From: Bacteroidota bacterium
GTDB taxonomy: Bacteria; Bacteroidota; Bacteroidia; Chitinophagales; Chitinophagaceae
NCBI GenBank assembly: GCA_018267955.1
Contig: JAFDXL010000009.1
Location: forward strand, 1,256,774-1,320,773
Reading direction: 5' to 3'
DNA: 64,000 bases
Under the pieces are notes generated by a model that worked only from the letters and a program-made list of their open reading frames with translations, was not told the DNA's origin and ran no database searches. The translations under genes and the position numbers were made by a program. This document shows, in pieces, positions 44,864-53,781 of the stretch (position 1 is the first letter of the stretch; every line of letters begins with the position of its first letter).

Positions 44864-45807
44864 TAATATTTTTAAGGTATTATGAAAAGCTTGAAATACG
44901 CAGCATTGAATTTAACTGGTTACGTACAAATTGTTTGTTTTGGGTTTTATTCATTCATGGTAAAGAGTTAATTCAAATCCTTCCTTCCCAACAATCAAAT
45001 ATCTTCTTTTTACATGAAAATAGCAGGAATATTTTTCTCGTTATCGTATGTTAGTTTAGTCCATAATGCATGGTCGCTTATGCTAGAAACCCTGAATCAG
45101 GCACCACCTTCATACAGCATAATCACTCCCAGGTAGATGAGATATATGGGACAGTTGGATCGTCAAACCAAACGACTGTTCCTGATAACAGGCTTGTTAT
45201 AAATAAATAATAATAACTGAGCATCTCTTATTTTTTGAATAGGCTATCAAGCACATCTATGATCATTTGCATTAAGCCGGAGCTGACAACCTTGCCTTTC
45301 ATAATTTCTTTATACAATGCTATGTACCGCCGTTCCTCGTCTCTTTATTAAAAATAAGTTCTTGTCCATACCCGGAATCTATTCGTTCGCCTGAAGGTTT
45401 TAGCAATCATCAGGGCATGCCCCTGCGGGCCGGGTGATTCCAGGGTACGCTTCGCTTCCGTCCCTCTTGCATCGTGACCGGCTCGTTCCTTCGCCGCCTT
45501 ACATCCCCCTCATGCTTTATTGCTTTTAGCATTAGCCGAACTCCAGGAGCAGATGTAAAACTGGTCTGACCTTTCATTTTCCAAATAAAGGGGCAAAAGG
45601 CAGCTAAATTAGTTCCGCCTCCGTTGCTCCGAGCGCATAATGCTGCGCTATCGCTTGCACCCTGCGGGACTTATAGCTCTCCACATCTACGGCTCCACTG
45701 TTACGCTGCTTTCTTTTTCCCCTTTTTCTTTTGGAAAAATGCTCTTTCGGGCAGGCAGGTAAAAAGAGAAACAAACAAAATGGTTTAACAGTTAAAACTT
45801 AAACGTC
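44864..45807. other. Long non-coding leader upstream of ssb, with GC-rich part and repeats
   Basis: There is no intact gene in 944 bases. The left part is AT-rich and contains a leftward gene relic (45228-45344). The right part, about 45400-45700, is clearly richer in G and C than its surroundings. It holds the perfect palindrome GGGCATGCCC (45413-45422) and two copies of a CCCTGCGGG-type motif (about 45420 and 45660). This could be a replication or segregation site, a regulatory leader of the ssb/PRTRC operon, or foreign DNA. Confidence 0.5.
45228..45344 (-). pseudogene. C-terminal relic of an unknown gene
   Basis: A frame bounded by stops reads DEERRYIALYKEIMKGKVVS and then a helical end LIDSLF-like (IIDVLDSLFKK) before its stop. 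The composition is protein-like, but no start gives a sensible protein and nothing continues it upstream. It is probably the tail of a gene disrupted when the island was assembled. Confidence 0.35.
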
Positions 45808-46215
45808 ATGAACATCATTGGCAGATTAACGGGGGACGCAAAAATCAACACAACCCCCAACGACAAACAGGTAGTGAACTTTTCAGTAGCCGTCAACGAC
45901 AGCTATAAGAACAAGCAGGGCGAAAAGGTAGAACGCACCGAATATTTCGATTGTGCTTACTGGCTATCCGCAAATGTGGCTAAGGTACTCACCAAAGGCA
46001 CACTGGTAGAACTTACGGGCAGGGTAAGCGCAAGGGCATGGATAGGCATGGATGGCAATGCCCGTGCAGCACTCAATTTTCATACTTCACAAATCAAACT
46101 GTACGGAGGTGGCAGGAAAACGGGAACTGTGGCAGGTAGTAGTAGAGATAGTTCTATTGCACCTGCAATCAATAGCGAAAACAACGGGGCTGTAAAAGAC
46201 GACCTGCCATTCTAA
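45808..46215 (+). CDS. ssb: Single-stranded DNA-binding protein (element-encoded)
   Basis: The 135-residue OB-fold protein reads NIIGRLTGDAKINTTPNDKQ, then VNFSVAVNDSYKN and EYFDCAYWLSANVAKVLTKG. A flexible tail ends in the acidic DDLPF tip that recruits partner proteins. It coats ssDNA during replication or transfer. Together with DUF932 and PRTRC genes it belongs to a plasmid/ICE-type cassette. It heads the rightward operon. Confidence 0.94.
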   Translation: MNIIGRLTGDAKINTTPNDKQVVNFSVAVNDSYKNKQGEKVERTEYFDCAYWLSANVAKVLTKGTLVELTGRVSARAWIGMDGNARAALNFHTSQIKLYGGGRKTGTVAGSSRDSSIAPAINSENNGAVKDDLPF

Positions 46216-46262
46216 CCAACCCATCATTCATTTTTCATTTATCACATTAAAAAATCATAATC

Positions 46263-47336
46263 ATGGCTCATAATCTTAATTATAATGAACGTACAGGCAG
46301 GTATAGCTTTTTCAGCGTACAGCAGAAAGCATGGCACAACCTCGGGCAAATAGTGGAACAATACCCTACCAGTAAAGAAGCTATCCAATATGCAGGGCTG
46401 GATTTTGAAGTAATCAAAGCACCACTCTATACGAGAGGTACGGGTATCAGCATTGATGACAGCGGGGAAATCAATGAAGGCGGTAACATCATAGTACCCG
46501 ACCAGTATGCTACCCTGCGCACCGATACCAATGCGGTATTTGGTGTAGTGGGCAAGGACTACCAAATCGTGCAGAACGCGGATGCCTTTGCATTCTTTGA
46601 TGCTATCGTAGGTGGCGGGGATGGTATCCTCTACGAAACGGCAGGTGCATTAGGCAGCGGGGAACGCATATTCATTACCGCCAAACTGCCCGGTTATATA
46701 CGTGTAGGTAATGGGGATGACGTAACAGAGAAATACATCTTCCTGACCACTTCGCACGATGGTACAGGCAGTATTACCGCAGCCTTTACGCCCATCAGGA
46801 TAGTATGTCAGAACACCCTCAATGCTGCATTGCACAAAATGTCTAACGTAATACGCATACGCCACACTTCGGGTGCAAAACAACGTTTGGAGGAAGCGCA
46901 CAGGGTCATGGGACTGGCAAACACTTTAAGCGCACAACTGGAAAACATATTCAACCAGTGGACAAAGGTGCGTATCACGGACAGCGAAGTAAAGAGACTC
47001 ATTCAACTGGCACTCTGCCCTAACAGGGAAACATGGGATGCACTTAAACAAGGTGCGGAAGATGAACTTTCTACTGTATTCAAAAACACGGTGGACGATG
47101 CTTTTGGTTATGCGATGATAGCGGAAACCCAACAGATGGAAACCACTAAGGGTACGCTGTTCGGTGCATACAATGCGGTAACAGGCTATTATCAGAATGT
47201 ACGCAGCTACAAGGATGATGAAACCAAACTGCAATCCATCGTGATGGGCGGCACGGCACAGAACAGGGCGCAGAAAGCCTTTGAACTATGCAGCGCATTT
47301 GTGCAGGATGGCGCAGCTTCTTTATTCCTCAATTGA
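46263..47336 (+). CDS. DUF932 family (phage/plasmid-like) protein
   Basis: The 357 residues have the DUF932 pattern: YSFFSVQQKAWHNLGQIVEQ, RTDTNAVFGVVGKDYQIVQN, GDDVTEKYIFLTTSHDGTGS, TPIRIVCQNTLNAAL. Such proteins (also called LGT_TIGR03299 type) are common on plasmids, phages and ICEs, usually near ssb; their molecular role is not settled. It lies between ssb and the PRTRC genes and is intact. Confidence 0.9.
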   Translation: MAHNLNYNERTGRYSFFSVQQKAWHNLGQIVEQYPTSKEAIQYAGLDFEVIKAPLYTRGTGISIDDSGEINEGGNIIVPDQYATLRTDTNAVFGVVGKDYQIVQNADAFAFFDAIVGGGDGILYETAGALGSGERIFITAKLPGYIRVGNGDDVTEKYIFLTTSHDGTGSITAAFTPIRIVCQNTLNAALHKMSNVIRIRHTSGAKQRLEEAHRVMGLANTLSAQLENIFNQWTKVRITDSEVKRLIQLALCPNRETWDALKQGAEDELSTVFKNTVDDAFGYAMIAETQQMETTKGTLFGAYNAVTGYYQNVRSYKDDETKLQSIVMGGTAQNRAQKAFELCSAFVQDGAASLFLN

Positions 47337-47394
47337 AAACAGGATTGGGCAGCTTGCCTGCCCTTTCCTTCTCTTAACCAAAAAAAATAAAGCG

Positions 47395-47772
47395 ATGAAA
47401 CCTTTAGAACAATTAATAAACGTAGAGAAAGCAAGGTTGCTGCATGAACTGTTCCCACAGGAGATACCTGCATTACTGGAATACATATCCAATATATGTA
47501 GGACAATACAGGAAGAAGAACAGCTATTGCGCAACAGGTGGGATAACGGCCTGTTCACCTTCGATGCATGGTTATCCTTTGTTCGGGAAGTAAACAATAA
47601 GATAGGCAGGTACGGTAAACGGCTGCATACGCAAAGCGGCCTGTTTGCTGACCAGTTGTTTGATGGTTATCTCTCCCTGTACATGGTGCATTGCCTGAAC
47701 TTATATACCGGTGTGCGCAAGCACGGTAACAGAAAATTTGTACAGGCTGTTGAGCTATTATTTAACGCTTAA
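47395..47772 (+). CDS. Hypothetical helical protein of the PRTRC cassette (125 aa)
   Basis: From the ATG at 47395 the protein is nearly all helix (LEQLINVEKARLLHELFPQE, YISNICRTIQEEEQLLRNRW, YLSLYMVHCLNLYTG). I do not recognise a named domain. An upstream in-frame ATG would run into the end of the DUF932 gene and is unlikely. It is probably co-transcribed with its neighbours, 59 bases after DUF932 and 12 before the next gene. Confidence 0.75.
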   Translation: MKPLEQLINVEKARLLHELFPQEIPALLEYISNICRTIQEEEQLLRNRWDNGLFTFDAWLSFVREVNNKIGRYGKRLHTQSGLFADQLFDGYLSLYMVHCLNLYTGVRKHGNRKFVQAVELLFNA

Positions 47773-47784
47773 AAATGCAAGGTC

Positions 47785-48018
47785 ATGGGAACGATCATCA
47801 GTTTACTGCATCACGCATCCTACTCCACATTATTTTTTATCGGTTTAGCTATCAGGCTATATATAGGTATGCGCCAATTCAACCGCAGGGGCGTAGGCGG
47901 CTTGCAGCATTTTAATAACTATTTCGTGGGGCTGATAACCCTGTTCATGGAATGGATATTGAAATGGGCTGCTACCATTATGATGTTATGGGGTTTGGTG
48001 GGATGGCTTCTGAAATAA
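47785..48018 (+). CDS. Small membrane protein of the PRTRC cassette (77 aa)
   Basis: The 77-residue protein has two hydrophobic helices (YSTLFFIGLAIRLYIG and LKWAATIMMLWGLVGWLL) separated by a basic loop (RQFNRRGVGGLQHF). No known domain. It lies in series with the cassette genes and starts 12 bases after the previous stop. Confidence 0.72.
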   Translation: MGTIISLLHHASYSTLFFIGLAIRLYIGMRQFNRRGVGGLQHFNNYFVGLITLFMEWILKWAATIMMLWGLVGWLLK

Positions 48019-48081
48019 ATTGGTACAACTACCAAACAATACAGGATTATAAAAAATCACTTAGCTAAAAATCAAACGATC

Positions 48082-48294
48082 ATGAGCAATCTCGCAGACA
48101 AAACGGAATACAGGGCGTTGAGCATAATAGCTCAAATATTAAGGCAATTTGAACGGTTACATTATTTGGATATGACAAAGACCGATGATTGGGATACCTG
48201 CCAGGCACGAAACCTGTTGGAAGGCATTATCCAATCTAACGGCTACCGAATCAATGACGATAAAAACATTCACAAACCACTTTTAAAAATATAA
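48082..48294 (+). CDS. Small hypothetical protein (70 aa)
   Basis: The 70-residue helical protein reads EYRALSIIAQILRQFERLHY and ARNLLEGIIQSNGYRI, with no domain I can name. Its place 4 bases before the PRTRC-E gene and the in-frame ATG after an A-rich leader make it a likely real gene. Confidence 0.68.
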   Translation: MSNLADKTEYRALSIIAQILRQFERLHYLDMTKTDDWDTCQARNLLEGIIQSNGYRINDDKNIHKPLLKI

Positions 48295-48298
48295 AACG

Positions 48299-48898
48299 AT
48301 GAACGCAAATTTTTTCAGGCAAATTACCGACCTCAACGTTACAGGCAATTTGCAGCTTACTATCTCAAAGGGAACAGAAAACAGCCTCGTTGTTTCTGTC
48401 ATGCTGCAAAACGAACAATGCGGGGATGAAGCACGCAAACTCATACCGCCGTTCAATTTACGCGGCACAGCAGAAGAACTGGACAACGGCTTTTTTGAAC
48501 AGGTAACCACACCGATACAAACAGCTTCGGGTTTAATGGTGAACATGGAAGCCTATATGAAGCAACTGGAAGAAGCCAGGAAACAATCTGCAATGGAGAA
48601 AGAGAAAGCCGACAAGGAGAAAAAAGAAAAAGAAGCTAAGGAGAAGAAGTACAGGGAAGCCATGCAGAAGGTAGAGGAACTGGAAAAGGATGGCAAGTAC
48701 AGGGACGCATGGATGAAAGTACCCGAACCATCGGAATACCCTGAACAGGCGGAAGCCCTGCGTAAACGCAAATCATCCTTGACGGCTCAGTTCGCTCCCG
48801 ACCTGTTCGGCGCAGACGCGACGCCTGCAGTAACACAGGTGCAACAAAAAGAATTGCAGGAAGGCTTTGAAGATGAAGAAAACGAAACGGACAACTAA
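48299..48898 (+). CDS. PRTRC system protein E
   Basis: The 199-residue protein has the PRTRC-E N-terminal domain (FFRQITDLNVTGNLQLTI, DEARKLIPPFNLRGTAEELD). A lysine/glutamate-rich coiled coil follows (about 82-122), then a tail with PEPSEYPEQAEALRKRKSS. PRTRC means ParB-related, ThiF-related cassette, a gene set of plasmids and integrated elements with unproven function, probably in maintenance or segregation. It is co-transcribed with C, B and ThiF. Confidence 0.88.
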   Translation: MNANFFRQITDLNVTGNLQLTISKGTENSLVVSVMLQNEQCGDEARKLIPPFNLRGTAEELDNGFFEQVTTPIQTASGLMVNMEAYMKQLEEARKQSAMEKEKADKEKKEKEAKEKKYREAMQKVEELEKDGKYRDAWMKVPEPSEYPEQAEALRKRKSSLTAQFAPDLFGADATPAVTQVQQKELQEGFEDEENETDN

Positions 48899-48924
48899 AT
48901 ATTAATGAACAAAAACGAATAGCC

Positions 48925-49143
48925 ATGTTATTAGCAACACAATTGGAAAGAATATTCCTGCTTCAGGACAAAGGACAGGAAATCAGGCTAACAGACCCTG
49001 AACCTAAATGGAGCGTACAGGCAGTATTGAATTTTTATTCCAATATCTACCCCATACTGGCCACTGCAAAGGTATCCGCTCCCGTTATCAGGGTAGATAC
49101 GGTGCAATACCGTTTTGAAAGTGTGATGGGAACAAAAGGTTAA
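48925..49143 (+). CDS. PRTRC system protein C (small beta-grasp-like)
   Basis: The 72-residue protein reads LERIFLLQDKGQEIRLTDPE, then WSVQAVLNFYSNIYPILATA and a last strand VDTVQYRFESVMGTKG. In the family it is a small, ubiquitin-like-sized partner of the ThiF protein of the same cassette; here it ends GTKG, with a single C-terminal Gly. That makes it the second possible modifier/E1 pair in this window (inference). Confidence 0.86.
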   Translation: MLLATQLERIFLLQDKGQEIRLTDPEPKWSVQAVLNFYSNIYPILATAKVSAPVIRVDTVQYRFESVMGTKG

Positions 49144-49160
49144 TCTAAAACAGTAAAACA

Positions 49161-50336
49161 ATGACCAATGCAGGAACATATCATATCGGGTGTGATACGC
49201 ACACCCCAAAAGCCGAGGCAGAGACAGTTGCAGCAACAGCTAAGCGGGTTTATCAACTGGATGCAGCGAACAAAGGACGCAGCAGAGGTGCAAAAAGACA
49301 AACGGCAGTCCGTGCCGATAGCCATGCTGCCAATGGTTTTCTGAAAACTACTTTTCTGCCTAAACTGGAAGAAACGAAAACGGGACAAACTGGTAGGGAA
49401 TCCACAAGAATGGAGCGGGATTTTTACCAGTCCCTTTCCCAACTCGCCGGACATTACCATATCCAACCGATGCAGACGCAATCTTATGGTTATCCCTACA
49501 ATATTGCACTGGCTTTATGGGATATGGAGAAATTGCTGAAGAAGGAGGTAAGGGACTGGCAGGAATGCAAACTGGTAGAAGATGGCAGGAAAATCTTCCT
49601 TACGAGCGAAGAAAGATATAGTACAGGCTCCATGCTGTATTATATCTCCGTTGTGCCATTATACCGAATGCTTAAAAATCCTAAGCGAAAACATGCTGCG
49701 CAGCTATTGTTATCGGTTTGTTCTTACCTGTATTTTATAGCAGGTGTTCCCTGCTACAGGCAGGAGGATAGTTTTCTCTATGGGGAATACGAGATGCTTA
49801 AAGAATGGGTACTAACGGATGATTATACAGATGAAACAAGCACGTACCTGAGTGAAATAGAACAGGCGGAATGGATAGGCGACCGCATGGAACAAAAGAT
49901 ATGCAACCGTGCGAATTTAACCGTATTCAAAAAGCGGTTAATGCAGTTTGAAAGCAGGAATACTTTAGACCATGATTGCTGGCAACTGGCTTGTGAAGCC
50001 TTTGACCTTTATGAACAATATCCCAATGATAACATATTCCAAAATGCCTATGTGGATGCGATGACAGGTGGAAATGAGGAGGATTGCGATGAAGACGAAG
50101 TGGAAAATGTAATAACGATGGACAGGTATATTTCCTTTTGTGCAGGCGGCAAAGGATGGTTACATGAAAACCTTGTGCAATGCGTGAATACCGAATGGCA
50201 GGAATACGGGCAGGCACAGGAACCTGTTATCATCAAACGCTTTGACGGAAACGATATTACAAGTAAGGACCTCGACTTTGAAAACCGCCTGTTTGCCCTC
50301 ATGGATGAACTGGTATATATACTGAACCATCTTTAA
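49161..50336 (+). CDS. PRTRC cassette-associated hypothetical protein (391 aa)
   Basis: The first 60 residues are basic and disordered-looking (KRVYQLDAANKGRSRGAKRQ). The rest is a helical domain (YNIALALWDMEKLLKKEVRD, HAAQLLLSVCSYLYFIAGVP) with a very acidic segment (GGNEEDCDEDEVENV) before the end. I do not recognise a defined domain. It lies between PRTRC-C and PRTRC-B, a position where unnamed genes occur in Bacteroidota cassettes. Confidence 0.8.
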   Translation: MTNAGTYHIGCDTHTPKAEAETVAATAKRVYQLDAANKGRSRGAKRQTAVRADSHAANGFLKTTFLPKLEETKTGQTGRESTRMERDFYQSLSQLAGHYHIQPMQTQSYGYPYNIALALWDMEKLLKKEVRDWQECKLVEDGRKIFLTSEERYSTGSMLYYISVVPLYRMLKNPKRKHAAQLLLSVCSYLYFIAGVPCYRQEDSFLYGEYEMLKEWVLTDDYTDETSTYLSEIEQAEWIGDRMEQKICNRANLTVFKKRLMQFESRNTLDHDCWQLACEAFDLYEQYPNDNIFQNAYVDAMTGGNEEDCDEDEVENVITMDRYISFCAGGKGWLHENLVQCVNTEWQEYGQAQEPVIIKRFDGNDITSKDLDFENRLFALMDELVYILNHL

Positions 50337-50347
50337 ATTAAAGAACG

Positions 50348-51079
50348 ATGAACGATATAACAGGGAATTTCGGGCGGTTGTATCATCCGCAGGCAGCACT
50401 TGTATTCTACCAGACCGAAGGACAGCGTACAGATACCTATGTAGAATATTTTGACATGGATGAAAACGGCAAACCGATCAATGCCCATCCCTTGACCGTA
50501 AAGGAAGCGAACGCATTGGCAAAGGCACTGAAAACGGCAAAGCAGGATAAAGAGCCTTGCTTAAAATCAGGTGGCATCATCGGCAGCCATATTTTAGGCA
50601 TAGAATCCGATAAGGGTAAAGTAGTATGGTTTACCAAAGCCATGCAAAGGGATTTATACTTTACCGAAGGTCTTGGCATCCCGAATGGCAAAGCACATGT
50701 GCCACCGATGTTATGGATGGCGGACAGGGACAACCTGTATGTATTTGCTTTGCGCAGTAACAGCAGACCGACAGAACGAACCAAACTATACAATGCGCCT
50801 TTCTTCAATGTATATGCAAACGGTAATGTATGTATGGGAACGGTGGACGTACACATAAAAAGAACCGCATCACTGGAAGCATTCACTGCTGCATGGGAAA
50901 ACTATTTCTTCAACAGCTATTTCAGCCACCTGATGCGTGATTATAATCCCATCAAAGGGAATTGCGTCTGTCTTTGGGAAAGGATTATTACCACAGGGGA
51001 AGCGTTTCCTAAAGAAATATTGGAAAAAAGCAGGATAACCTTAAAAGATGTATTGCAATATGAACACGGAGAAAATTAA
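50348..51079 (+). CDS. PRTRC system protein B
   Basis: The 243-residue protein has the PRTRC-B pattern: PQAALVFYQTEGQRTDTYV, KVVWFTKAMQRDLYFTEGLG, GKAHVPPMLWMADRDNLYVF, LYNAPFFNVYANGNVCMGTV. The biochemical role is unknown. Its last 20 bases overlap the start of the ThiF gene (ATG at 51060), so the two are translationally coupled. Confidence 0.9.
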   Translation: MNDITGNFGRLYHPQAALVFYQTEGQRTDTYVEYFDMDENGKPINAHPLTVKEANALAKALKTAKQDKEPCLKSGGIIGSHILGIESDKGKVVWFTKAMQRDLYFTEGLGIPNGKAHVPPMLWMADRDNLYVFALRSNSRPTERTKLYNAPFFNVYANGNVCMGTVDVHIKRTASLEAFTAAWENYFFNSYFSHLMRDYNPIKGNCVCLWERIITTGEAFPKEILEKSRITLKDVLQYEHGEN

Positions 51080-51866
51080 AGTCCATTTTACGGACAAAGA
51101 ATTAATAAACGCCACCAATCCTGTAACTGTAAACCTTATTGGCGCAGGCGGCACAGGCTCGAAGGTATTGACCGCCTTGCTGGAAATGAACCACAGCCTG
51201 GTAGCTTTAGGACATGCAGGATTGCAGGTGCGTTTATGGGATGATGATATAGTGACGGAAGCCAATTTAGGCAGGCAGCGTTTTGCCGAATGTGAAGCAG
51301 GGCTTTATAAATCCGTTGCGTTGATAAACCGTGCTAACAGATGGTCAGGCACGAACTGGAAAGCGGAAACGCAAAAGTTTGAAAGGGATAGCTTTGGCAG
51401 GTTGCCCGAACAGGCAAGGGCAAGCATATTTATTAGCTGCGTGGACAGCGTAAAGGCAAGGTTTGAAATTGCTGCGATATTGAAAGCATTAGATAACAGC
51501 CATCATTATGGGAACTGTCCGCGTTACTGGCTGGACTTCGGGAACAGTCAAAGTACAGGGCAGGTCGTATTATCTACCATCGGTACTATACGGCAGCCTC
51601 GTTCCGAAAAATACGAACCTGTTGCCAGCCTGCCGTTCATTACGGAAGAATTTGGCGAACTGCTGAAACAGTCGGAACAGGCAGATGATACGCCAAGCTG
51701 TTCACTGGCGGAGGCTTTGGAAAAACAGGATTTATATATCAATGCTTCCTTAGCTCAAATGGGCTGTTCCCTGTTATGGAGTTTATTCCGTAATGGCTTA
51801 ATCGAAAACAGGGGATTCTTTCTCAATCTTGACAGCTTTGTCAGCCAGCCGTTAAAGGTGGCTTAA
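51060..51866 (+). CDS. PRTRC system ThiF-family adenylyltransferase
   Basis: About 268 residues from the ATG at 51060. The ATP-binding Rossmann motif VNLIGAGGTGSKVLTALLEM is at about 22-41. Then come VRLWDDDIVTEANLGRQRF (the acidic and Arg residues used by E1/ThiF enzymes) and ASIFISCVDSVKARFEI. It probably adenylates the C-terminus of PRTRC-C or another partner (inference). It is the last PRTRC gene. A ParB-related gene, part of many such cassettes, is not seen before ssb or after this gene. Confidence 0.92.
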   Translation: MNTEKIKVHFTDKELINATNPVTVNLIGAGGTGSKVLTALLEMNHSLVALGHAGLQVRLWDDDIVTEANLGRQRFAECEAGLYKSVALINRANRWSGTNWKAETQKFERDSFGRLPEQARASIFISCVDSVKARFEIAAILKALDNSHHYGNCPRYWLDFGNSQSTGQVVLSTIGTIRQPRSEKYEPVASLPFITEEFGELLKQSEQADDTPSCSLAEALEKQDLYINASLAQMGCSLLWSLFRNGLIENRGFFLNLDSFVSQPLKVA

Positions 51867-51868
51867 GA

Positions 51869-51954
51869 CCGCCCCTCCCGGGCGGCGCATCGGCGATCCT
51901 TTCCCCGTAGGCGGAACACCGCTGCGCAAGAGAAGCGGTGCAGCCACTTGCACC
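51869..51954 (+). other. Hairpins with mutually exclusive pairing after the ThiF gene
   Basis: CCGCCC (51869-51874) pairs with GGGCGG (51880-51885). CACCGCT (51917-51923) pairs with AGCGGTG (51934-51940). GGTGCA (51937-51942) pairs with TGCACC (51949-51954). The last two share GGTG (51937-51940), so only one can form. No T-run follows. This could be a conditional terminator, an attenuator, or the scar of an element junction. Confidence 0.4.
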
Positions 51955-52180
51955 GAACCTCAATTACGTTTCACAATTTCACTTCGTTTCGTTTTCGGCA
52001 CAACAGGCTGCGGTATATCGTGATGTTTATGGCGGTGGCTTGCTGGCATTTCCTATTGTTCAATCATATTACACAAAAAATTTGGCAGAAGCTATAGTAT
52101 TGACCAATTTTATCCGAGACCTTACAAAATATTACCCCGAAATTTATCCTAGTTTTTATGTTATAATGAATCAAACTTAA
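51938..52180 (+). CDS. Possible small ORF or remnant before the VPA1262 gene
   Basis: An 80-codon frame runs to just before the VPA1262 gene. The second half looks protein-like (LAEAIVLTNFIRDLTKYYPE), while the first overlaps the hairpins and is compositionally odd. I do not recognise it. It is either a short coding gene or the 3' part of a truncated one. Confidence 0.3.
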   Translation: MQPLAPNLNYVSQFHFVSFSAQQAAVYRDVYGGGLLAFPIVQSYYTKNLAEAIVLTNFIRDLTKYYPEIYPSFYVIMNQT

Positions 52181-52191
52181 CCTCATTAAAA

Positions 52192-53781
52192 ATGAGCCAC
52201 TACTTCGATACCCTTAAAGAAGATTACGAAAATGCTGAAATTTCCTGTCTTGTTTTACATAACCGTAAAACTGATGAATGGTGTAATCTCCTCACTATTA
52301 TTGAACTGATCCCTGCGGAACAGCAAGCTTCACCAATAATTGGTACAGCAGCGTCAAACTATTGTGACAGAGAAAGTATAGATAGTAACTACACAGTTTA
52401 TATAGCAAGGAGAATTGTATGTCCGATTCCTGAAGCGATAGGTTTTTTTCAATCCCCCGAGAAAGGAATTTTATTACAACATGATTCAACATTAAACTGT
52501 CTTGTAACGCTTTTCAACGAATCACATCTGGAGGCAGAGCCATCTTCCGACTATCCACTGTTAGTTAACTGGGATACCAACGATACTATTAGTAAGATTT
52601 TGCCAAAACGCCATACTTCTTTTAGGGTTTGGATGAAAATTGATCGACGCAAAAAATGGCTCTCAGGTTTGACAGAAAAGCAAATTGGAAAATTATTGGC
52701 GAAGGCAGGACTTTTAAGTCAAAAACACCTCGGATTTAATTTTTCCAATCGCCAAGAGCACATGGGTAATCTTTATTTATGTGGTTGTAATCCATACCTA
52801 CGTGGCTTTAATAAGACGCTGCTTGATTTAAATAAGGACATGGTAATTAGGTTTAGGGAGCGGGTTGGCAGGTCTATAATCGGGAAAAAAATTGTGTTGG
52901 AAGATAATAGGGCAGGGAACATTTCTTTTTCTATCGAACAGACTATTGGTAAAAGACTTGAGAGAATCGAGATGCCTCATTTTCCGGATCAGTTGTGCAC
53001 CAAAATTTACGATCATCGTGGGCATCTTATCGAAAATCATACAGGAACCTGGGTTAATATGAATATTCAAATGAATGTACAAACCGCAGAATTACATCTT
53101 ACCGTCAAACAAGGTGCAAATAGTAAGAAAGTAAAAGTCCCAAAATATTCAAGTGAACGGCCGATAAACATCGGTACTTATGACCATTCCCTTGCCCGCT
53201 TTTTAAAAGAGAAGCAGCAAGATCGGCAACTTGCAGAATTGGAACGAAACGGACAGTTTATTTTTTTCCCAGGGGGTGATGAAGATAGGGAACGAGCAAG
53301 GCAAGCTATTCAAGAATTATTGAATAAGGCATCTAAGGTCTGTATGTTGCTTGACCCATATTTTGGAGCACCAGACCTTTATTACGCTTACATAATACAG
53401 AATACTTCAATACCTATACAGATATTATCTTCTGCAGCATTCTTGAAGTCTAAAACAGAAATGCAGTCAGGCAGGAAAATGAAACAGGGGTTTCTATTTA
53501 AACGGGCACTTCAGAAGTACAAACGAACATTCCCACATCAATCCATACAAGTTAAAGTGTTATTGGGAGGGAAAAGTCCCCTTCATGATAGATACATCGT
53601 AATTGATGATAAAGTCTATTTGCTGGGAAGCTCCCTTAATGAATTTGGTTCACGAGCTACCACCTTAATCAAAATTCCCCACCCCCAACCGATGATCGGG
53701 CAAGCTTTAGCATGGTGGAATGACTCAATAAAAACAAAAGATTTAAGTACCTATTTAGAAAGTTTAAAACCCGGAAAATGA
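52192..53781 (+). CDS. VPA1262-family protein with C-terminal PLD-like domain (defence candidate)
   Basis: The 529-residue protein has an N-terminal VPA1262-like region (CLVLHNRKTDEWCNLLTIIE, YTVYIARRIVCPIPEAIGFF, FRVWMKIDRRKKWLSGLTEK). From about 370 there is a phospholipase D-like domain: KVCMLLDPYFGAPDLYYAYI, then LHDRYIVIDDKVYLLGSSLN (His465-Asp-Arg in place of the classic HxK, plus the Gly-Ser-Ser loop). PLD-like domains act as nucleases or lipases in several defence systems. The HKD motif is degenerate, with Arg where Lys is usual, so catalysis is uncertain. It overlaps the next gene by ATGA. Confidence 0.82.
   Translation: MSHYFDTLKEDYENAEISCLVLHNRKTDEWCNLLTIIELIPAEQQASPIIGTAASNYCDRESIDSNYTVYIARRIVCPIPEAIGFFQSPEKGILLQHDSTLNCLVTLFNESHLEAEPSSDYPLLVNWDTNDTISKILPKRHTSFRVWMKIDRRKKWLSGLTEKQIGKLLAKAGLLSQKHLGFNFSNRQEHMGNLYLCGCNPYLRGFNKTLLDLNKDMVIRFRERVGRSIIGKKIVLEDNRAGNISFSIEQTIGKRLERIEMPHFPDQLCTKIYDHRGHLIENHTGTWVNMNIQMNVQTAELHLTVKQGANSKKVKVPKYSSERPINIGTYDHSLARFLKEKQQDRQLAELERNGQFIFFPGGDEDRERARQAIQELLNKASKVCMLLDPYFGAPDLYYAYIIQNTSIPIQILSSAAFLKSKTEMQSGRKMKQGFLFKRALQKYKRTFPHQSIQVKVLLGGKSPLHDRYIVIDDKVYLLGSSLNEFGSRATTLIKIPHPQPMIGQALAWWNDSIKTKDLSTYLESLKPGK

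Noticed and set aside
45400..45700. GC-rich stretch considered as rRNA or tRNA
   Set aside because: No cloverleaf or conserved rRNA sequence could be found.
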